Made by a program: the position numbers and the translations under genes. From NCBI GenBank assembly GCA_030248195.1, contig JASAND010013124.1:1-64000 (forward strand): a DNA stretch of 64,000 nucleotides. The letters are read 5' to 3'. The first letter of the stretch is position 1; every line of letters begins with the position of its first letter. Shown in pieces: positions 24,278-36,214 of this stretch. This DNA is from Trissonchulus latispiculum (taxonomy: Eukaryota > Nematoda > Enoplea > Enoplida > Ironidae). The notes under the pieces are model-generated. The model ran no database searches, was not told the DNA's origin, and saw only the letters and a program-made list of their open reading frames with translations.

Positions 24278-25566
24278 AAATATTATCAAGAGTACATAAT
24301 GATAGCATAACCGCTCTGGTCGTGGAACACTGGGCATGCTCTGTTATCAAAGTAAAAATAACTAACAAAGATAATGACTGAACTCCCCACAAATCAGACA
24401 ATATATATAGTGAGTGACCCTCACCCGTATATCAGTACCTATTCGAAAAGAGGGTACGCTAACCTTGTTCTATGTTTACATGCTTTAGTTTTAAAAGACA
24501 AACAGTTTTATTCTGTACCGAGCTTCAACTCGCATGCATAACGGACGAATTCACTTTTTTTCGGCCACCTCACCCCAGTTGGTATTCCGGTCAGGGGTAG
24601 TGTCAGCTTGTTTTCAAAGCTTGTTGGGGTGTGGGAAGCTGACACTGAATAACTGCAATCGCAATTATCCGAGGTGTTCTCCAAGGCTATCGAGGCGCTC
24701 ATTACTTCAACCGTAATGAAGGCCCCGTGGCAGCGCTCACCAAGCAGGCGGCCGCCCCTTGCACATGCTCGGTAAATTGCCGGAAGGGGGGGAATTCAAG
24801 GTTTCCCCTGAATTGCTATCTGCGGTTCCTGCTGGCGCCGGCACGAACGACTGTCTGAGTAGATCCATCGTTCACGAATTCACTTTGTTCAATAGAATGA
24901 GACTTGGGGAGGAATCAGCTGTTTAGCTATCAGAGTGCTTGCTCTGTTTTTGCTCTGATAACAGAGCTTGTCCAGTGGCATACTCTTATCATCAAATTCG
25001 CTTTGTATCATAGGGATCGCAGGTAGCGACCCCTATAATATGAGTTATTACGGTAGCTACAATTTTGTGCTCTATTACAGCACAGTACAGTAAACAGGAT
25101 GATGCACGCTAGCTGATTTTGGTTTTAAAAGGGCGGCTCAAACCGAGGACTTGAACTAACCGTCATATTGACCCGAAAAAGATTAATGGAAGCCATTTGA
25201 GTTTCATGTGTCTCAATTTTGGAGTTTATGCCACAGCCTTATGTAGTTACAGACTTTACTGTGTTCTCAAAACGTTACCTCACCCAGGAAACAAATTGGC
25301 ACTATAGTTTCAACTGTAATATGCACAGTACACTTCAGCATTGCAGTTGCTACCTTTATAACTCCTTACCAAATAAACTCAATATATACATGCTGAACCA
25401 GTAATTTCAGATAATAAGATAAACTCACGATTTATCCAAGGTAAGAGAGCAAGAAACTGGTTTGTTGAAGTAGCGATGCTGATTCGCAATGAGCGTTCGA
25501 TAACACCTTCTGGCTTTCAGTCGCATTTCAGGAGAGGGATCACTGGAAATTACTCTTTTCAAGCAC
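24278..25566. other. Intergenic or intronic; fragment of a palindrome family
   Basis: 'caagagtacataat' at 24297 matches the end of the large palindrome at 45916-46590, so a partial copy is present. No gene seen. Confidence 0.4.
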
Positions 25567-25809
25567 CTACATCACAAAGAAAGTACTAAACAGCTGGAGC
25601 TTGCTGTACTTGAACGCAGATTTCATTGCACGGCTTTTTAGACGAATAAGAATGTAAATGTTAGTTAGCTCTCCATTATATACATCAGCTATATAGAAAG
25701 CAGTGACCTTTTGTGGTCGAAAGGTACCGTACACAGTATTATATATCCAAGTGGTTGATAAATAGCGTTTACGATTTCTGATATTATTCAAAATAAATAG
25801 GTTAATCAC
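25567..25809 (-). other. Possible terminal exon, unrecognised
   Basis: An open minus-strand frame of about 70 codons follows a plausible acceptor ('ttattttgaataatatcag') near 25784 and ends at a stop at 25567. It encodes segments such as 'TWIYNTVYGTFRPQK' and 'FYIADVYNGEL' that look protein-like, but no family is recognised. Confidence 0.25.
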
Positions 25810-26312
25810 CTAAAGAATTGAAATCATGTATAACTAAATAAAGCTATACACCATGCAGTAAGCAAGCTATAAACTATACAGCTTGTACGAAGATTAAAAT
25901 ACTGATTAGGTGACCACCCGAAACTCGTTTGACATCCAAAAGTCAAACACGTTTCGTGACACTCAAGATAGATATTTAAAAATTGGCCCGACCCAGGAGC
26001 TTAGATAATTCGAAGCACCTGGTTCCTTTTTTCAAAGACACCACAATAGTACTACTTGGCAGTTCCCAAGTATGATTCAGCGCCTCGATGGCATTGTTAG
26101 CTCTAAGGTGGCGTTTCCATTTGGCAAAATCAATTTTGAACTGGCATTATTAACCGGCCTTACTTGGAGAAACAAACACAAAATCATTTCTATACCAAAA
26201 TGTAGCTTAAGGGGCTAGTATTCTTTCCCGTATTTTGGGTGATTACTATCCTGAAAGTTATCCAAAATGTCTGAAAATCCAGGAACTACTTCGGGGTTCT
26301 TGTACACATCAG

Positions 26313-26768
26313 TAGTGTTTGAGGCCGGCCGGCCTTAGCCGGCCGGCGGCCGGCCGCCGGCCGACGACTTTTGCTCGCCGGCCGGCCGCCGGCTACCGGC
26401 CGGCCGCCCGCTACCGCCCGGCCGGCCGGCGGCCGGTGAGGCCGGCCGGCTAACGGCCGACCGGCCGGCCGGCCGGCCGCCGGCTGGGATACAAATCTCC
26501 AATCCGAAATTTACAAAATAGAGAAACTAACCGTAAAATGAACTCCAAATCTAGTTATCTAGTTATCTAGCTAATTTTCTATGCTATGCTGTGCTATTTT
26601 TCTAAAATAACATTAGAAAATAAATATCTTACAAGTTATAATACCGCACTGCAAATTGCTTTAGGCCGGTAGCCGGCCGGCCGGCCGGCTACCGGCCGGC
26701 CTACGGGCTCACCGGCCGCCGGCCGGCCGGCGGGCGGCCGGTGAAACCCCGGCCGGCCTCAAACACTA
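26313..26768. mobile_element. hAT-type MITE with CCGGCCGG blocks
   Basis: Perfect 8-bp target duplication 'cacatcag' at 26305-26312 and 26769-26776. TIRs 'tagtgtttgaggccgg' and its reverse complement. Dense 'ccggccggc' blocks lie inside each end (26323-26485 and 26664-26757), with a short AT-rich middle. 456 bp, non-coding. Confidence 0.88.
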
Positions 26769-26776
26769 CACATCAG

Positions 26777-28282
26777 AAACAATCCTGGAGCTTTGTGTGA
26801 AGATTCCAAATTTTTGATTTTTGCCGAGTAAGTCTCATAGAGTTGTTTAAAATTAGCCAAAACCATATTCAATTGAACGAGCTCGCCTAACTGCATAACT
26901 TTGCTCTGGCATTTCCAGCATTTTATACATTGGAGCTTTGTGTAGTGGTAATTGGGAAATGACCGCACCTTGGGCAGTGTGCCTGTGCTGGGCCTTCAAA
27001 ATATCAGCCTTGCTCAAAATATTAGCCAAAAAAACCAACATCGTGCGACATACGTAATCTCATGAAATAACGAATAATTCGGTTTCGGCGAAAATGAATG
27101 ATTTTGGACATCAAAATATGAAAATTGGCTACATATGTTTCAGTCTCACAACAGCGAAAACATAAAAAGATGCTTCCAAAAACAATTATCTAGAGCTCTA
27201 CAAGATCTTCCGAGTGGATAATTTGAAGAAGGTGGAAATTTGAAAATTCAAATTTGAAAATTTGAAAAATGGTGGAGCACGGCTACTGTCAAAAATAAGC
27301 AGAACTCGACCAAATCTGAATGGTCGAAGCTTTGAAGCGAGATTAAGCAGAGATTGGTCTGAGAATGGTGAAATGATCATGCTTTATGTTTTCAACTTCA
27401 TCAAGTTTCAACTTCATTTGAGTTGTATGTACCTAAAAGAAATCGCCACCTAAAGGGAGCGGAGCGCCTGCATTACAGGTTGATTGCACACATTTCTTAT
27501 TCAATCCCTTTCAAACTTTCAGGAACGGTAGCTCCTGCCAAATACTAGCATGTGCAGAGTTTGAAGGATCTACTGGTTTGAAAAGAAGGGTGTGTGTTAC
27601 ACTGTGTGTTACACAGAAGGGATCCGTTCAAATCTTCAAAGCAATGTCATTCATTTACAGCTGAACAAAATAGCTCAGACTTTGTACAAATAAATCCAAT
27701 GCAGGGACAATTTTTTATGGAAATCCAAAGATTTTGGTAATTAATGTTTCACAGAGTTTTTACTTTTAAATAAAAAATGAAGCATTCAGCAGTTTGCTCT
27801 GACTTCTTTTTCAGCAATCCTTGAAGTCGAACAGCCGGGGCAGCTATGTAGAAGACACCGTGCTACAGAAAATCTTTTAAATTGAAAAAGAAAATAAACG
27901 ACGTTAAAGAATCAGACGGATGCTTCATTTTTTATTTGCCGGATTCATCTAACCAGTATTCACCAATTTCATTTAAATAATAAATTTCAGTCAGAGTGAC
28001 GAAATTTTGCAACATTCAACGCTGAACAGCGACTCCTATCTAAGATTTCGTTAATTCAGGCTTTGCATTTAAAATAAAATCCGGGCAATAAATAAGTGTA
28101 TATTCTATTTTGTACTTACTTTCGCGTACACTTGACTGCAGAGCGTTCGAGACAGTTGAGGAAAGGTCTCATTTTGGATCTAGCAGCATTGCATATACTC
28201 TATAAGTAAATTACCTTGTTAAAGACTGAAACAAACAGTTATTGAGCTCAAATTCCAAAGTACGGTTTTTAGTAACATGTTA
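26777..28282. other. Non-coding, nothing recognised
   Basis: No supported exon or RNA gene. Open frames here are short and compositionally unlike coding sequence. Confidence 0.4.
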
Positions 28283-28637
28283 AAGCCGGGTTCACACTGG
28301 AGTCTTAAGTCTTTAGTTTTAAGTCGTTAGTTTTAAGTCTTATGTCTTTAGTCTTTACTGGATTTGGTTCACACTGACTTCTTTAGTCTTTAGTCGTAAG
28401 TCTTTAGCCTTAAGAGATAAATTTATTTCATGTCCAGTCTTAAGGTCTTAAGCAAGCTCAAAACCTTAAGACTAACGACTAAAGACTGCAGTGTGAATCA
28501 AGCGAGTCTTAAGTCTTAAGTCTTTAGCAGCAGACTTACGACCTTACGACTTAAGACTCAGTGTGAACCAATTTCCCAAGTTTTAAGCCCTAAAGACTTA
28601 AGACTTGCGACTTAAGACTCCAGTGTGAACCCGGCTT
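28283..28637. mobile_element. MITE with TIR AAGCCGGGTTCACACTGGAG
   Basis: The first 20 bp are repeated as reverse complement at the right end ('ctccagtgtgaacccggctt'). The interior is built from degenerate copies of 'agtcttaagtcttta' and its complement, so the whole element folds on itself. TTAA-like sequence occurs at both borders, suggesting but not proving a TTAA-targeting (piggyBac-type) family. Confidence 0.8.
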
Positions 28638-29418
28638 AAATGTAACACAAAACTTCACCTGAGCACTAAAGTAGGGTTGCCCAATTTAGTTTGGATTTCC
28701 AATTTTTGCAGACATAAAACACCACGTATCTGCCGAAATTGATGAACAACCAACTCTGACTGGTTGTTCAAATTCAAGTACTTTGCTGGATTCCCCTCCC
28801 CCCTCCGATTGTGACGACACCCAACATGATGACTTTACAATTTCGCCTAGCTGTTAGGTTAAATAAACTAACTAAACGACACAAGAGAGAATATATGGCA
28901 TTACGTTCGCGCTAACCTAACGCTTTGAAAGCCAGACTCTTAAAATCCTTCAGAACGTCCAAAATTCTTGAATTTTTAGTTTCTAACCTCTGTTTTAGCA
29001 AGGGAACGTTAACAGAGTTGGCTCAAATTGCACTGATTTGAAGCCTTATTGACCCTACCACAACAACAGTTATCATCGGCTGATAATTTGATTTTTCTGT
29101 AGATAACCAGTTCGTTATTACAACATAGATAACGCTACCTAAAGCTAAAACTACAAGCAAACTCCCAAAGTCAGTTGCAGATAGTGGTCTTTTTAGGATT
29201 TTAACAATTTTATGATCAAATGATAAGCTGCACCAAACGTTACGCGATTGGATAAATAGGTCCTGCCACTCACTCTAATGCATGTATAACATGTGGAGAA
29301 GTGGTATATCGGCTTCACTACTCTTCTACTGCTAAAAATTATTGTTACTGAAGCTGGAAAAGGTATAGATTCAACATAATGTTAAGGAAACAAGCACATA
29401 AATAATTTGAGCACTTAC

Positions 29419-29472
29419 CAGGCACAGGCCACACGCTGTTACAGTAAGCATCAAACGAAACCGAAGACCCAT
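29419..29472 (-). CDS. Candidate first exon: signal peptide
   Basis: From ATG at 29472 the frame encodes 'MGLRFRLMLTVTACGLCL' and meets a strong donor 'CTG|gtaagtg' at 29419, in phase 0. Charged start, hydrophobic core and small residues fit a secretion signal. The next recognisable secreted-protein exons on this strand are those of the lectin gene 9 kb downstream; linking them is inference. Confidence 0.4.
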
Positions 29473-29562
29473 AGTGTCATCAGTTCTGTATAACACTTTA
29501 TGATTGGATCCGCCAACGAAATCAGACTTTAAGAACAGGAGCTTCGATTCGACTATTGACAA

Positions 29563-31586
29563 ATTCTAAGTTTGCAAGCTTTTAAATAGCAAACTGGCTG
29601 GCAACAATGCTAACAAAATCCAGCAAGGACCAGTATTACTCGAGACATTCCAGTTAGGTTACCGGTGGATACTATTGAAGACTCATCCAGATTGATTATA
29701 GTTCCAGGGATTGTTGCAATTAAAAATAATGTCCCGTTATTTGTCATATCCTTAAGATTGTAACATGGCTAATGAATTAGCACCGAAATGAACCAGAAAT
29801 TTCTGCCAGAAACCTCAGTTCACCAGATTGTTGTAGATTTGAAAGTCGAAAGTTCACATTTATGTTGAACGGATATGATTAACGTAAGGGTAACTTTGGT
29901 TAAAAGTTGTCGCCTTTGATTTCACTCATTTACACACAATATAGGTTCATGTTATGTTCTCTAAAGCGAGAAATAGTAATAAAGCTCTAAATCAACTATG
30001 GTAGAGTTTTTGATTCAAATCTGGAAATTTGACTCTCCGCTATTTTAACTCTCATTTTGGGGAGCCATTTCTGTTCTCATTTTTGAGATCCAATTCTACT
30101 CTCATTTTTGGGATCCATTTTGAGGACGTATTCCGACTTACCGTTTTGGGAGCCAATTCTGCTCTCATTTTTGGGAGCGATTTTTACTCTCAGTTTTGGA
30201 TTTTATTTTGACTCTTTTTTCTCCAAGAGTGATAGTTCAGTCTCATTGCCATGAGATCAGTCAATATATGTAACGAGTGAAATGTGTGGGTGCTAATAAT
30301 TTTTGCCCAGTCCATTCTCACTATGTTCAACGAATGATGTTCTGTGCAGACGGTAGAAGCTAATTCACTTAATGTTCATAACAAATAAATGTTTAAATGT
30401 CTAACATTCGAAGCTAATGTTTATGAAACCTATACTGTTTACATGCAAAATTTTAAATTTTTCAGAAAGCATTGTGCCAAGTATATAAGTGAGGCAGAAT
30501 ACTTTCTATTAGTTCATGGAAATCCGGTTAATTGCAGAAATCCAAGAAGAAGTCAGCAGAAAGCACCAAAGATAAGTATTGTCATGATATGTTGAGTTGA
30601 GAGATAAAGTATTTGTAATCTGCCTTGAATGTCATGATCCGTGATTATTTAGTTTGATTGTGTTTCAGAAGGATTGATATGTCCTGATGCCTGTAACGAT
30701 TCACATTACAAAGCAACCTGCAAAGACATCTTCGAAATAAACGCGGAACAAGCTACAACATGCTCCCAAAAACATTTGAGTCTCATAAATTATCTATTAT
30801 TATTAGTCTATGAATTAATTAACAAAAAATGGTATTAGTAGTAAACGTGTTAATTAAAAGGGTACACCATGAAAAATTTTTGGGCAGGGATTTTGCTCAT
30901 TTTTACGCAAATGTTTGTCGCATTTATCCTTGACAGCGAGTTTCGTTCAGCACTTGACGAGCTTAATTAACCAGCTATTAATTGTAGGAAAAATAAAAAT
31001 TGGTATTGAAAGTTCCAAAGCTGCGGCGCCGCAGCAAACACAGACCATTTTCTCCATAGCGCCCTATGCTGTGGAACTTCATTCGGCTACGTTAAATGAA
31101 TTGTCTTCAGCAAGAAGTTGTGAATGAAAGTTAAATAAATTAAAGTCTTCAGTAAGAAGTTATCATGGATTTATATTTATTTATGTGCAAAAACACGAAT
31201 TTCCGAAATTAAATTAAAAATCAGTTTCTGCGCCAATGAAAATAGGCGTTAAAGCTTTTAAAAATAATATTTCGGCAAATATACTACCCCACTTTCAGTG
31301 CTAAACAAATACTCACAAAAGTTCCAGTAGAAAGAAACCACAGGATTGACTTTTTAGACGATAAATACTTTTCGACTTATTTCTGCCGGACATCGTTGAT
31401 ATTTTTCACAGAAGATACTTTGGTCTAATGGATTACAAGTTAGACTTGTACATATTCAATACAAATAAAACCTGTAGTTTTCACTGGTTTATATGTTTAC
31501 TCTACAGGTTATTACTCAATACGCTGATCGATTATGCAAACTGAGTAATATAGTACATGCTGACGGTGTCGAATAGCAAGATTGTA
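29563..31586. other. Non-coding apart from a minisatellite
   Basis: No gene seen on either strand. A 25-bp minisatellite lies at 30040-30215. Confidence 0.45.
30040..30215. repeat. Minisatellite, period about 25 bp
   Basis: About seven diverged copies of 'ctcatttttgggagccaatt' plus a few bases, in direct orientation. One copy is extended by about 13 bp. Confidence 0.75.
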
Positions 31587-33966
31587 TTGCATTAGGGCGC
31601 CTGTTGCGTTAGGACGCCCATATGGTGCGTTAGGGCGCTTTTTCCAATTTTTGAACATGGTGCTTAAGGGCGCCCAGTTTATGCGTTATGCGGCGACTAT
31701 TCCGATAGAAAAAATCCGAGCCTGTTTCGTAGTACATAATATACAGTTTAAATGCAAATAGAGGGGACCAGTCAGTGAAATCTTTAAAGAAACAACTAGC
31801 AAATACAAATTCCTTTACTGTGAAAAGTTTAAAACTAAACTAAAACTTTAAAACACTAATCAGTGTAAATTAATGGCAAAATATTGTTTATTTCTGAATT
31901 TTTGTAAAATTTTAATTATATCCATTACCGTGTGCCAAGTTATAGCCAAAGAATCAAATCAAATTCAAAATCTAAGACTTCACGAGTTTTCATGTTTTCC
32001 TAAACTGATCTTATTTTTAAAGGATTCTGTTTTGACACGCCACTAAATAGAGACTTAATATTATAATCAATTCAAATTAATTTGTGCTTTCAAATTTTAG
32101 TAGTAGAAGTTTCACTTTTTCGGCGAAAAGACTACTCATGTTGTGGGATATTATCCATTGTATGAGTAAATTACACTGCGCAACAGCGCAGCAGTGTGGC
32201 GCAGAAGCGGCATTGTTCTCATAAAGTTAGCACAATAGTGCGTCTAAATTATTGAATGTCGAAGAATTCAAATGTTTGTTTATGCGTGAATGAGAAAGCT
32301 GATTTCTTTTCTGGGCTAGCTACAGCAGTAGTTTTGCAACTATAAAAGGGAGCTTCGTGAAGAATTCAGTTAGTTGCTAGTTATCAGCTGTGTGGGTTTG
32401 GTTGGGGAGTAGCGTTCGAATCCGGTTGGGTAGGTTCCCGAAAGTTAGAGTTGGGCTCTCTAGTTTTGTAATTTCACTCTTTTGTTCTTTTTGTCTTTGA
32501 GCGAATTGTTCTGAAATGGTTTCTCCTGGTTTTATATGAAGTTTAGTTTTGTATTGAATTTAAAGTAAAGTCACGTTATGGTTTTCTCATTTTCTAAGCA
32601 ACTCTAGGGCTCTCATTTTATATTCGAATCTACCAGTCGCTCTACATTCTCCGAGAAATTCTACATCTAGGCATCACACACCGAGCACGAACCGAGCAAT
32701 CGTTTATTATAAAGTATTCTTTTTACTAGGCAAGTTATACGACTTTCCTACAATGTATTCATTAATGGGGACCCCCTCTATTTAGTTTAAGGTGGTGATT
32801 CCCTTTGGTCACATAAAGTTTGCACCATTATTACTCATTCATTACTTGGAGTTAAGAAGCCAATTTTACATCAAAATGCAGCGATACATTTGCTCTTTCT
32901 AATGAATACAACGAAACTAACTTTAGTTCTTGGAAATTATTTTACTGCATTTTCGAAATAATTTAATTTTCCAGATTTTTTGAAGACTAAAGTAAATTTT
33001 TTCGTGAGGCATCGGCCACATCATTCGATTCCACTATCAAATAGCTGGGGACCCTTTTTTAGTTCTTATGAAACCGCTCTTCGTTGTAAAGAAATTAGCT
33101 AAAATGTATGCGCAACCTGGATTTTACCTACTTTTCCCAACATTGGCAAGCGGCAACTGTAGCTAGAAAGAAGCAATCGGGACAACTAAAAAAGGGTCCC
33201 TGGGTATTTTAGTGTAGAACACGTCCAGCAAGTGGCAACCATGTAGCTTGCATAGTAAATGCTCCACAATCGCTGGAAAAAATTTGGTCGTGTTTTTGCA
33301 AAAACTACAATTTCTATGATAGCAGCGTACGGGGTAGCAGTTAGAAGATTATACTGTCACGGATATTCGGTCTCGACGAGACCTTCAACTTGACACCCGT
33401 AGTTCAATTTTACGGCTTACGTAACGCAAGAAATGGCGGATTATTTGATTTCTGCAAAAATGACAAGTTTTCAACGCCAAAATAGGAGAATCGACTATAT
33501 CTTACGATTGAGAAAAGCTAGAAAGGTACTTCAAAAAGCAAAAATGTAGAGCTCAACAAGATCTTTCGAATGAATATAATCATAGCTCTGCAGCAGCTGC
33601 CTAACTGTCAAAAATTGACAAAAACCACCCTGAACGGAGACATCGAATTTTTGAAGCGGGATTGCGCGGAGGGTGTTAGAATGCTAAAAGAACTTATTTT
33701 GGGAAGTTTCATCAAATTTCATCTTGATTTAAACTGTCAATCAACAATATGTGCCCAAAAGGAATCACCACCTTAAACTGTGCATTACGTTAACACTTTC
33801 ATTATAGCACTTCATTCATAATAACACTTTATTATCGTGAAAACATTCAAGCGCCCTAACGCACTTACTGGGCGCCCTAACGCAACAAGCGCCCTTATGA
33901 ACCATTTGAGCGTCCTTAAACGCACCAAAATTAAAATGACCTTAGTTCACGGGCTCCCTAACGCAA
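31587..33966. mobile_element. Putative non-autonomous element with GCGTTAGGGCGC repeats
   Basis: The left end 'ttgcattagggcgcc' and right end (reverse complement 'ttgcgttagggagcc') match. Further copies of 'gcgttagggcgc' lie within 100 bp of each end (31605-31690, 33852-33966) in mirror orientation. About 2.4 kb with no recognised coding sequence. No target duplication found. The interior holds an LTR- or promoter-like segment at 32.1-32.65 kb. Confidence 0.55.
32341..32385 (+). promoter_or_regulatory. TATA box with initiator-like sequence
   Basis: 'tataaaaggg' at 32341 is followed about 25 bp later by 'ttcagttagttg', close to the arthropod-type TCAGT initiator. The surrounding 32135-32665 begins 'tgttgtggga' and ends near 'aaattctaca', like a TGT..ACA solo LTR, but no target duplication confirms this. 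Confidence 0.35.
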
Positions 33967-34229
33967 CTTTACCAATGGCATAACGTAGTCAAATTGTTAG
34001 AAATATAGACTATCTAGATCTGATCCTACACTAACTGGATAGTGTGTCCCTCCACTAACGACTGTGTCGACGTTGCTGTTATTCCTTGTTGCTTGTAAAA
34101 TCCATAATCCAATACAAATAGTGTTTAAAAATCTAAGATATTGCCTTCTTTTGTATATAATTTGGTATGTATCAAATTTCTAGAAAGCAAAATTATCCCC
34201 ATGAAATTATGCACATTTATCCATTATCC
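33967..34229. other. Non-coding spacer
   Basis: Short AT-rich stretch between two repeat elements; nothing recognised. Confidence 0.4.
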
Positions 34230-35612
34230 CCAAAATCGGCCCACGTCGTCCCGCGCGGCCCGCGCGGGTAGTAAAATTCGGCCCGCCCGCATATTTCTAA
34301 TCTGTGTAACTGGAATACGCATTCTAAAATGTGTACCGTAAATACGCAAGCGATTAGAAAGTGTGTAGTTGGAATACGCAGCATTTTTAGTGTTTCCTTA
34401 TAGGCTACTATTGGCTCATATAAATACGTTATATGCCCACTGTTTATGCTATTATATGCTGCATATAAATGAGTTAATATGAACATATATACTAGTGAAG
34501 AAATGCAGAAATATAACCACGGGATGCAGAGTTAATTGGCAAAGGGACCTTAGTTTAATTTTTAACAAAATATTTGTTTTGGTTAAATCCTATATGAACG
34601 CAATTGAGCACATATCCAACTATTAACAAAACAAAAGGTAGCAAAACTTCAAAGTTTTTCATAGTTTAAATGTCTGTGATTTCTAAGGGAAACCATCGTC
34701 ACTCAAAATGTTCGTTTTCTGATTTTGTAAATTTCAAAAATTAAAAAATTTTAAATTTTTACTGAACAATCCAAATGTTTTGGAATGCCAAATTCTAAAG
34801 TTGGGCCAAATGTAAGAAATCAGTCTATATTAATAATTCGGTCTTAAATTGAGACTGGTGTGTAAGCAATTAAAAAAACTTACTTAACAAAATATTGTGT
34901 ACATCCGAATAATTTTAACATTAATTAACTAATTTACAACAAAATACAGAATTTTTGTATATTTTGGGCAAACAAAGGCTACTAAAATAAGCAGACATTC
35001 TCACCCCCCCGCTCAAATTTTTAAGTAAGTTATACCTTTTATCCTTATCACAATTCCTACCTTTCTTAAAGTTTGACAAATTCACCCAAATTTTGAATGA
35101 ATGCATCCCAAAACATTTGGATTGATTGGTGAAAATTCAGAATTTTTAACTTGCAAAATCAAAAACAGAATATTTTTGAGTGACGTTGGTTTCCCGTAGA
35201 AAACACACTGCCGCACCCTTTTGTTTTATGAGTATTTTATAATGTGTTCAAATGCATCTATATAGGATTTAATCAAAACAAGTCGTTTGTTAAAAATTTA
35301 AAAAGCTTCCTTTGCCAATTGGCATTGCACCGTGTGGGTGGCTATATTTTTGCATTTCTCCACTAGTATATATGTCCATAACTCATTTATATGCAGCATA
35401 TAATAGCATAAACAGTGGGCATATAACGTATTTATATGAGCCAATATTAGCATATAATGAAACACTAAAAATGCTGCGTATTCCAACTACACACTTTCTA
35501 ATCGCTTGCGTATTTACGGTACACATTTTAGAATGCGTATTCCAGTTACACAGATTAGAATTATGCGGCCCGCCCCGCCCCGCGGGTACCCGCGGGTACC
35601 TGCGGTCCGCCA
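34230..35612. mobile_element. Long-TIR non-autonomous element with GC-rich ends
   Basis: Arms of about 210 bp (34290-34497 and 35361-35572) are near-perfect reverse complements. Outside them, both ends carry GC-rich blocks ('cgcgcggcccgcgcggg' at left, repeated 'cccgcgggta' at right). About 860 bp of AT-rich interior without recognisable genes. Design resembles the GC-ended hAT-type MITEs at 13.2 and 26.3 kb; target duplication not resolved. Confidence 0.75.
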
Positions 35613-35622
35613 TAGTAAATGC

Positions 35623-35669
35623 CCGTTTCGACCCTTGCCAAAGGGTCTCATCAGACGGCTAGGCTACTG
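35623..35669 (-). ncRNA. Incomplete hammerhead ribozyme motif (copy A)
   Basis: Minus strand reads 'CTGATGA', a 7-bp stem II (GACCCTT/AAGGGTC) with loop TGGC, then 'GAAACGG', nearly identical to copy B at 36215-36267. The 5' strand of stem III with the cleavage site (CCGTA in the other copies) is replaced by a run of nine C, so self-cleavage should be lost. Confidence 0.6.
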
Positions 35670-36163
35670 GGGGGGGGTTCTAAAACCACCCGCAGCCACC
35701 GCCACCGGTGGAGACCAGATGTTTTTTACCTAATTATTAAAATAACTGGTAATCCTAACTGAAACAATGACCAGATGTTTTTTAAAGTTATATAAACTTG
35801 AAAATGCTTGTGAACAAAGTTTGCAGAAAAGTTGTGAAAATTTTTTAAAAAGTTTTATAAAGTTGTGAAAAAGTTACAAAAAGTTTAATAAAGTTGTTAA
35901 AAGTTTTAGAAAAGTGTTAATTGGTGTGGAAAAGTTGCAAAAAGTTTTGTTTTGTAAAAGCGTTAATTGTTGTAACAACAGGTAGCAAAAAGTTTTATAA
36001 AGTTGCTTTTGGAAATGTTGACCAATATACTTACCAAATCTGCAAAAGTTACAAAAATGTTTTCTGTAGTCTACAACACAACCGACCGCTCTCAACCAAG
36101 AAAAATAACACAAATGAGGCTTTTCTATGGGTTCTGCTAATTTATACCAGAATGGAGGCATTG
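35670..36163. other. Non-coding, degenerate aaagttg repeats
   Basis: Irregular repeats of 'aaaagttgtaaaaagtttt' fill 35815-36060. No gene supported. Confidence 0.5.
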
Positions 36164-36207
36164 GTTGCTATGACAACAGTTTGCCTAGCAACGGTTGCCA
36201 TGACAAC
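36164..36207. promoter_or_regulatory. Three X-box-like palindromes, 15-bp spacing
   Basis: 'gttgctatgacaac' (36164), 'gtttgcctagcaac' (36179) and 'gttgccatgacaac' (36194) resemble the RFX-factor X-box (GTNRCC-N-RGYAAC). They start exactly 15 bp apart and end 7 bp outside the left hammerhead copy. Confidence 0.45.
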
Positions 36208-36214
36208 AACAAAA

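Noticed and set aside
30029..30211. 60-codon plus-strand frame
   Set aside because: Translation of the 25-bp minisatellite.
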